Positions 62,341-64,000 of a stretch of 64,000 nucleotides of DNA are shown here, one piece after another. Made by a program: the position numbers and the translations under genes. Each line of letters starts with the position of its first letter. Within the stretch, counting starts at the first letter, position 1. The stretch covers positions 186,001 to 250,000 of the forward strand of contig NZ_LGKP01000021.1 in the NCBI RefSeq assembly GCF_001306135.1. The letters run 5' to 3'. Source of the stretch: Herpetosiphon geysericola (GTDB lineage: Bacteria; Chloroflexota; Chloroflexia; Chloroflexales; Herpetosiphonaceae). The notes under the pieces were generated by a model. That model was not told the DNA's origin. It did not search any database and was given only the letters and a program-made list of their open reading frames with translations.

Positions 62341-62363
62341 GAGCAACAAATAAGCAATTCGGC

Positions 62364-62711
62364 CTAGATTGGCACAGCCTTGCTAATATTTTTGGCAGCG
62401 CGGCGCATTTCAATCTTGACTAAACCAAGGTTGACCATGCGTTGAGTTACAACTGCCAAAATGACATCACGCGCTTCGAGCAACAGAATCGAACCATCTT
62501 TTGCATCAATAATTGCATCAACCAGCGTGCCAATGCCAATGCGCTTGGTTGCTTTATCAATTTCGCCAAACACTGCTGCCGACATCGCGCCCAATACTTC
62601 AGCATCTTCATCTTCGATCAAGGTGCTGGCGATAACCAAGCCGTCGCGGCCTACCAATAGGCTGCCGATAACCCCTTCAACCCGAATTAAGTCCTCAACG
62701 ATATGACGCAT
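62364..62711 (-). CDS. Roadblock/LC7 domain protein (MglB-like)
   Basis: 115 residues. MRHIVEDLIRVEGVIGSLLVGRDGLVIAS and VFGEIDKATKRIGIG show the roadblock fold; ILLLEARDVILAVVTQ follows. These proteins regulate small Ras-like GTPases such as MglA that set polarity and motility in gliding bacteria. No MglA-type GTPase is in the window. The gene lies 32 bases after the repeat-rich protein and they probably form one operon. Confidence 0.88.
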   Translation of the reverse strand: MRHIVEDLIRVEGVIGSLLVGRDGLVIASTLIEDEDAEVLGAMSAAVFGEIDKATKRIGIGTLVDAIIDAKDGSILLLEARDVILAVVTQRMVNLGLVKIEMRRAAKNISKAVPI

Positions 62712-62743
62712 ACGGTCTAGCCTTTCTTCAGTCGCTTGGTGCC

Positions 62744-64000
62744 TTAACGACGTGGTTTATTTAGCACCCAGCCATACTCATCCATCGCTTCACGCCAGCG
62801 TCCTTGCTTAGAATAGGCATCACCTAAGGCACGGTGCAGCCGTTGGAGCAAGCCTGGATCATCGTGCGACTCAATCAGATCTTGCAAATCATCAACTACT
62901 TGATCCATCAGTTGATTTTGTTTAATCAGCCGTTTGTATTCGGTCAATGCCTGATCGACCGAGGCGGTTTGGCTGATCATGCGGGCCAAGGCCATTCGCA
63001 AGCCATGGTTGCTTGGATCAGCTTCGAGTTGTTGATAGTATTCGCTAAAGTCGGGACCATCGCCACTTGCGCCGCCGCTGGTTACAGCTGGGCTAGCGCT
63101 CGGTTGTGATGTTTGGGCAACCACTGGCTGGGCTTCGACCGCTGGCGTTTCCGTCACTGGTTTTGGCTCAGGCCGTGGCGAGACGTTGTATAAGCGATCG
63201 CGTGGCCGTTGATCTTCTTCGCGTGGGCGAGGCGAAACCGGATACAACGGTGCGCGTTTGGTCTCTGGTTCTGGCTCAGCCTTTGGTGCAGGCGTTTCAG
63301 CAATGATTGGCTGAGTTGGCACGACAACTGGCGCAATTACCACTGGCGCAGCCTCAACGACTGGCTCGACCGGAGCTTCAATCGAAGCAATTTCATCATC
63401 GCTCAAGCCAAGATCTTCCCACGAGAATGGGGTCATCTCTGGCTCGGCGGGAGCTTCAGCAACGACTGGCTCTGGTTCTGGCTCGGCGCTTGGCAAAGCA
63501 AAATCGATGCCCATCAATTCTTCTTCGCTAAGCTTCAAGCTACGATCATCGTCGCCTTGTTGCAACGAAGCAATTTCTTCTTCATTCAAGCCAAGGTCGG
63601 CCAACGAGAATGGCGTTAGATCAGGCTCTAGCTCATTCGTCGTTTCAGGTGCTGGTGCATCAGTACCTTCCAAGGCGGCAATTTCTTCAGCGGTTAGCCC
63701 CAATTGGTCGAAGGTAAACGGCGACATATCTGGCTCATCGGCTTCGATTTCAGTTGTAGGCGCGCTCGGAGTGCCTTCCAAGCTTGCGATTTCGTCGTCG
63801 CTCAAGCCCAAATCCGTCAACGAGAACGGCGTCATTTCTGGCTCGGCCTCGTTGGTCGTTGTGCTGCTTGGTGCTTCAAACTCAAAGTTATCAAAACCAA
63901 AGCGTGATGGTTCTTCGGCAGCTGGTTGGCTGCTTTCATCGTTGAGCATGGCAATTTCTTCGGCGCTCAAGCCCAAATCCGTCAACGAGAACGGCGTCAT
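62744..64000 (-). CDS. Repeat protein with DLGL motifs and a TPR-like C-terminus (5' end off window)
   Basis: 418 residues are visible and no start is needed at the edge. Five copies of a 20-residue motif like TPFSLTDLGLSDDEIASLEG begin at residues 1, 56, 92, 128 and 189, separated by acidic Pro/Thr linkers. A low-complexity Pro/Glu/Val region with APLYPVSPRPREE and RLYNVSPRPEP follows, then a helical C-terminus SNHGLRMALARMISQTASVDQAL with TPR-like WREAMDEYGWVL. It is probably a scaffold. More repeats are expected beyond the window. The roadblock gene follows directly. Confidence 0.7.
   Translation of the reverse strand: MTPFSLTDLGLSAEEIAMLNDESSQPAAEEPSRFGFDNFEFEAPSSTTTNEAEPEMTPFSLTDLGLSDDEIASLEGTPSAPTTEIEADEPDMSPFTFDQLGLTAEEIAALEGTDAPAPETTNELEPDLTPFSLADLGLNEEEIASLQQGDDDRSLKLSEEELMGIDFALPSAEPEPEPVVAEAPAEPEMTPFSWEDLGLSDDEIASIEAPVEPVVEAAPVVIAPVVVPTQPIIAETPAPKAEPEPETKRAPLYPVSPRPREEDQRPRDRLYNVSPRPEPKPVTETPAVEAQPVVAQTSQPSASPAVTSGGASGDGPDFSEYYQQLEADPSNHGLRMALARMISQTASVDQALTEYKRLIKQNQLMDQVVDDLQDLIESHDDPGLLQRLHRALGDAYSKQGRWREAMDEYGWVLNKPRR

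Overview
The window is about 50% GC, with no phage genes, no CRISPR array and no intact insertion sequence. The gene set points to a filamentous Chloroflexota, most like Herpetosiphon. This is an inference from a Rieske/cytochrome b/dihaem cytochrome c operon with an unusual membrane protein, DUF5939-type cyclases, roadblock proteins with a repeat-rich partner, a PucR regulator, a terpene cyclase, and intergenic spacers packed with short repeated phrases. No database was consulted.

Layout. 1-5.3 kb: NAD(P)H-hydrate epimerase (partial), dihydrolipoyl dehydrogenase, a GT4 glycosyltransferase, a GNAT and a membrane-anchored Mrr-type nuclease. 5.3-10.6 kb: a structured possible RNA, typA, an MFS exporter and an M14 carboxypeptidase. 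10.7-14.9 kb: the bc-type complex operon with a good promoter and terminator. 15-19.1 kb: a zinc-ribbon protein, an M3 peptidase, tRNA-Val(GAC) and a cytochrome P450. 19.3-26.8 kb: a prkA-yhbH-spoVR stress-signalling cluster, in which prkA carries a 397-residue intein and a four-helix-bundle gene sits between yhbH and spoVR. 27-30.6 kb: a GNAT, a DMT transporter, a HAD phosphatase, CutA and an orphan OmpR-type regulator. 30.6-39.6 kb: the arginine pathway on the minus strand (argC, argB, a Nudix gene, a short argA, argG, argJ, argH, argF; argD is absent here). 39.6-42.1 kb: two divergent citrate synthases. 42.1-51.7 kb: a GNAT, a terpene-cyclase homologue, a lipoprotein, an FtsK-like protein with altered Walker motifs, a cysteine-less redoxin homologue, a GT4 enzyme and a PknB-type kinase. 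51.7-52.7 kb: an AT-rich patch with tiny genes. 52.7-64 kb: a class III cyclase, small hypothetical proteins, PucR, ssb, a GT39-type membrane glycosyltransferase, ndk, a roadblock protein and a repeat protein that runs off the right edge.

The strongest new observation is upstream of argC. A near-consensus promoter drives what looks like an almost leaderless 33-codon leader peptide with four Arg codons in six. It is followed by segments that can form a 1:2 hairpin, a 2:3 antiterminator and a 3:4 terminator ending in six U, which is the full layout of trp-type attenuation, here for arginine. Other leads are the PrkA intein, placed beside the presumed sensor-1 TN of the AAA+ core; a dispersed double-hairpin repeat whose stems change by compensatory substitutions between copies; a run of four hairpins upstream of typA; and the degenerate terpene-cyclase and FtsK-like proteins.

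Long spacers are mostly not empty. They are built from recurring phrases (CTTCGTG/CTTCGCGG, AAAAATCAAAAGTC, GAACATAGAGCATAG, GGGATCAGGG, GGATGAAGGATGA) shared between unrelated loci.
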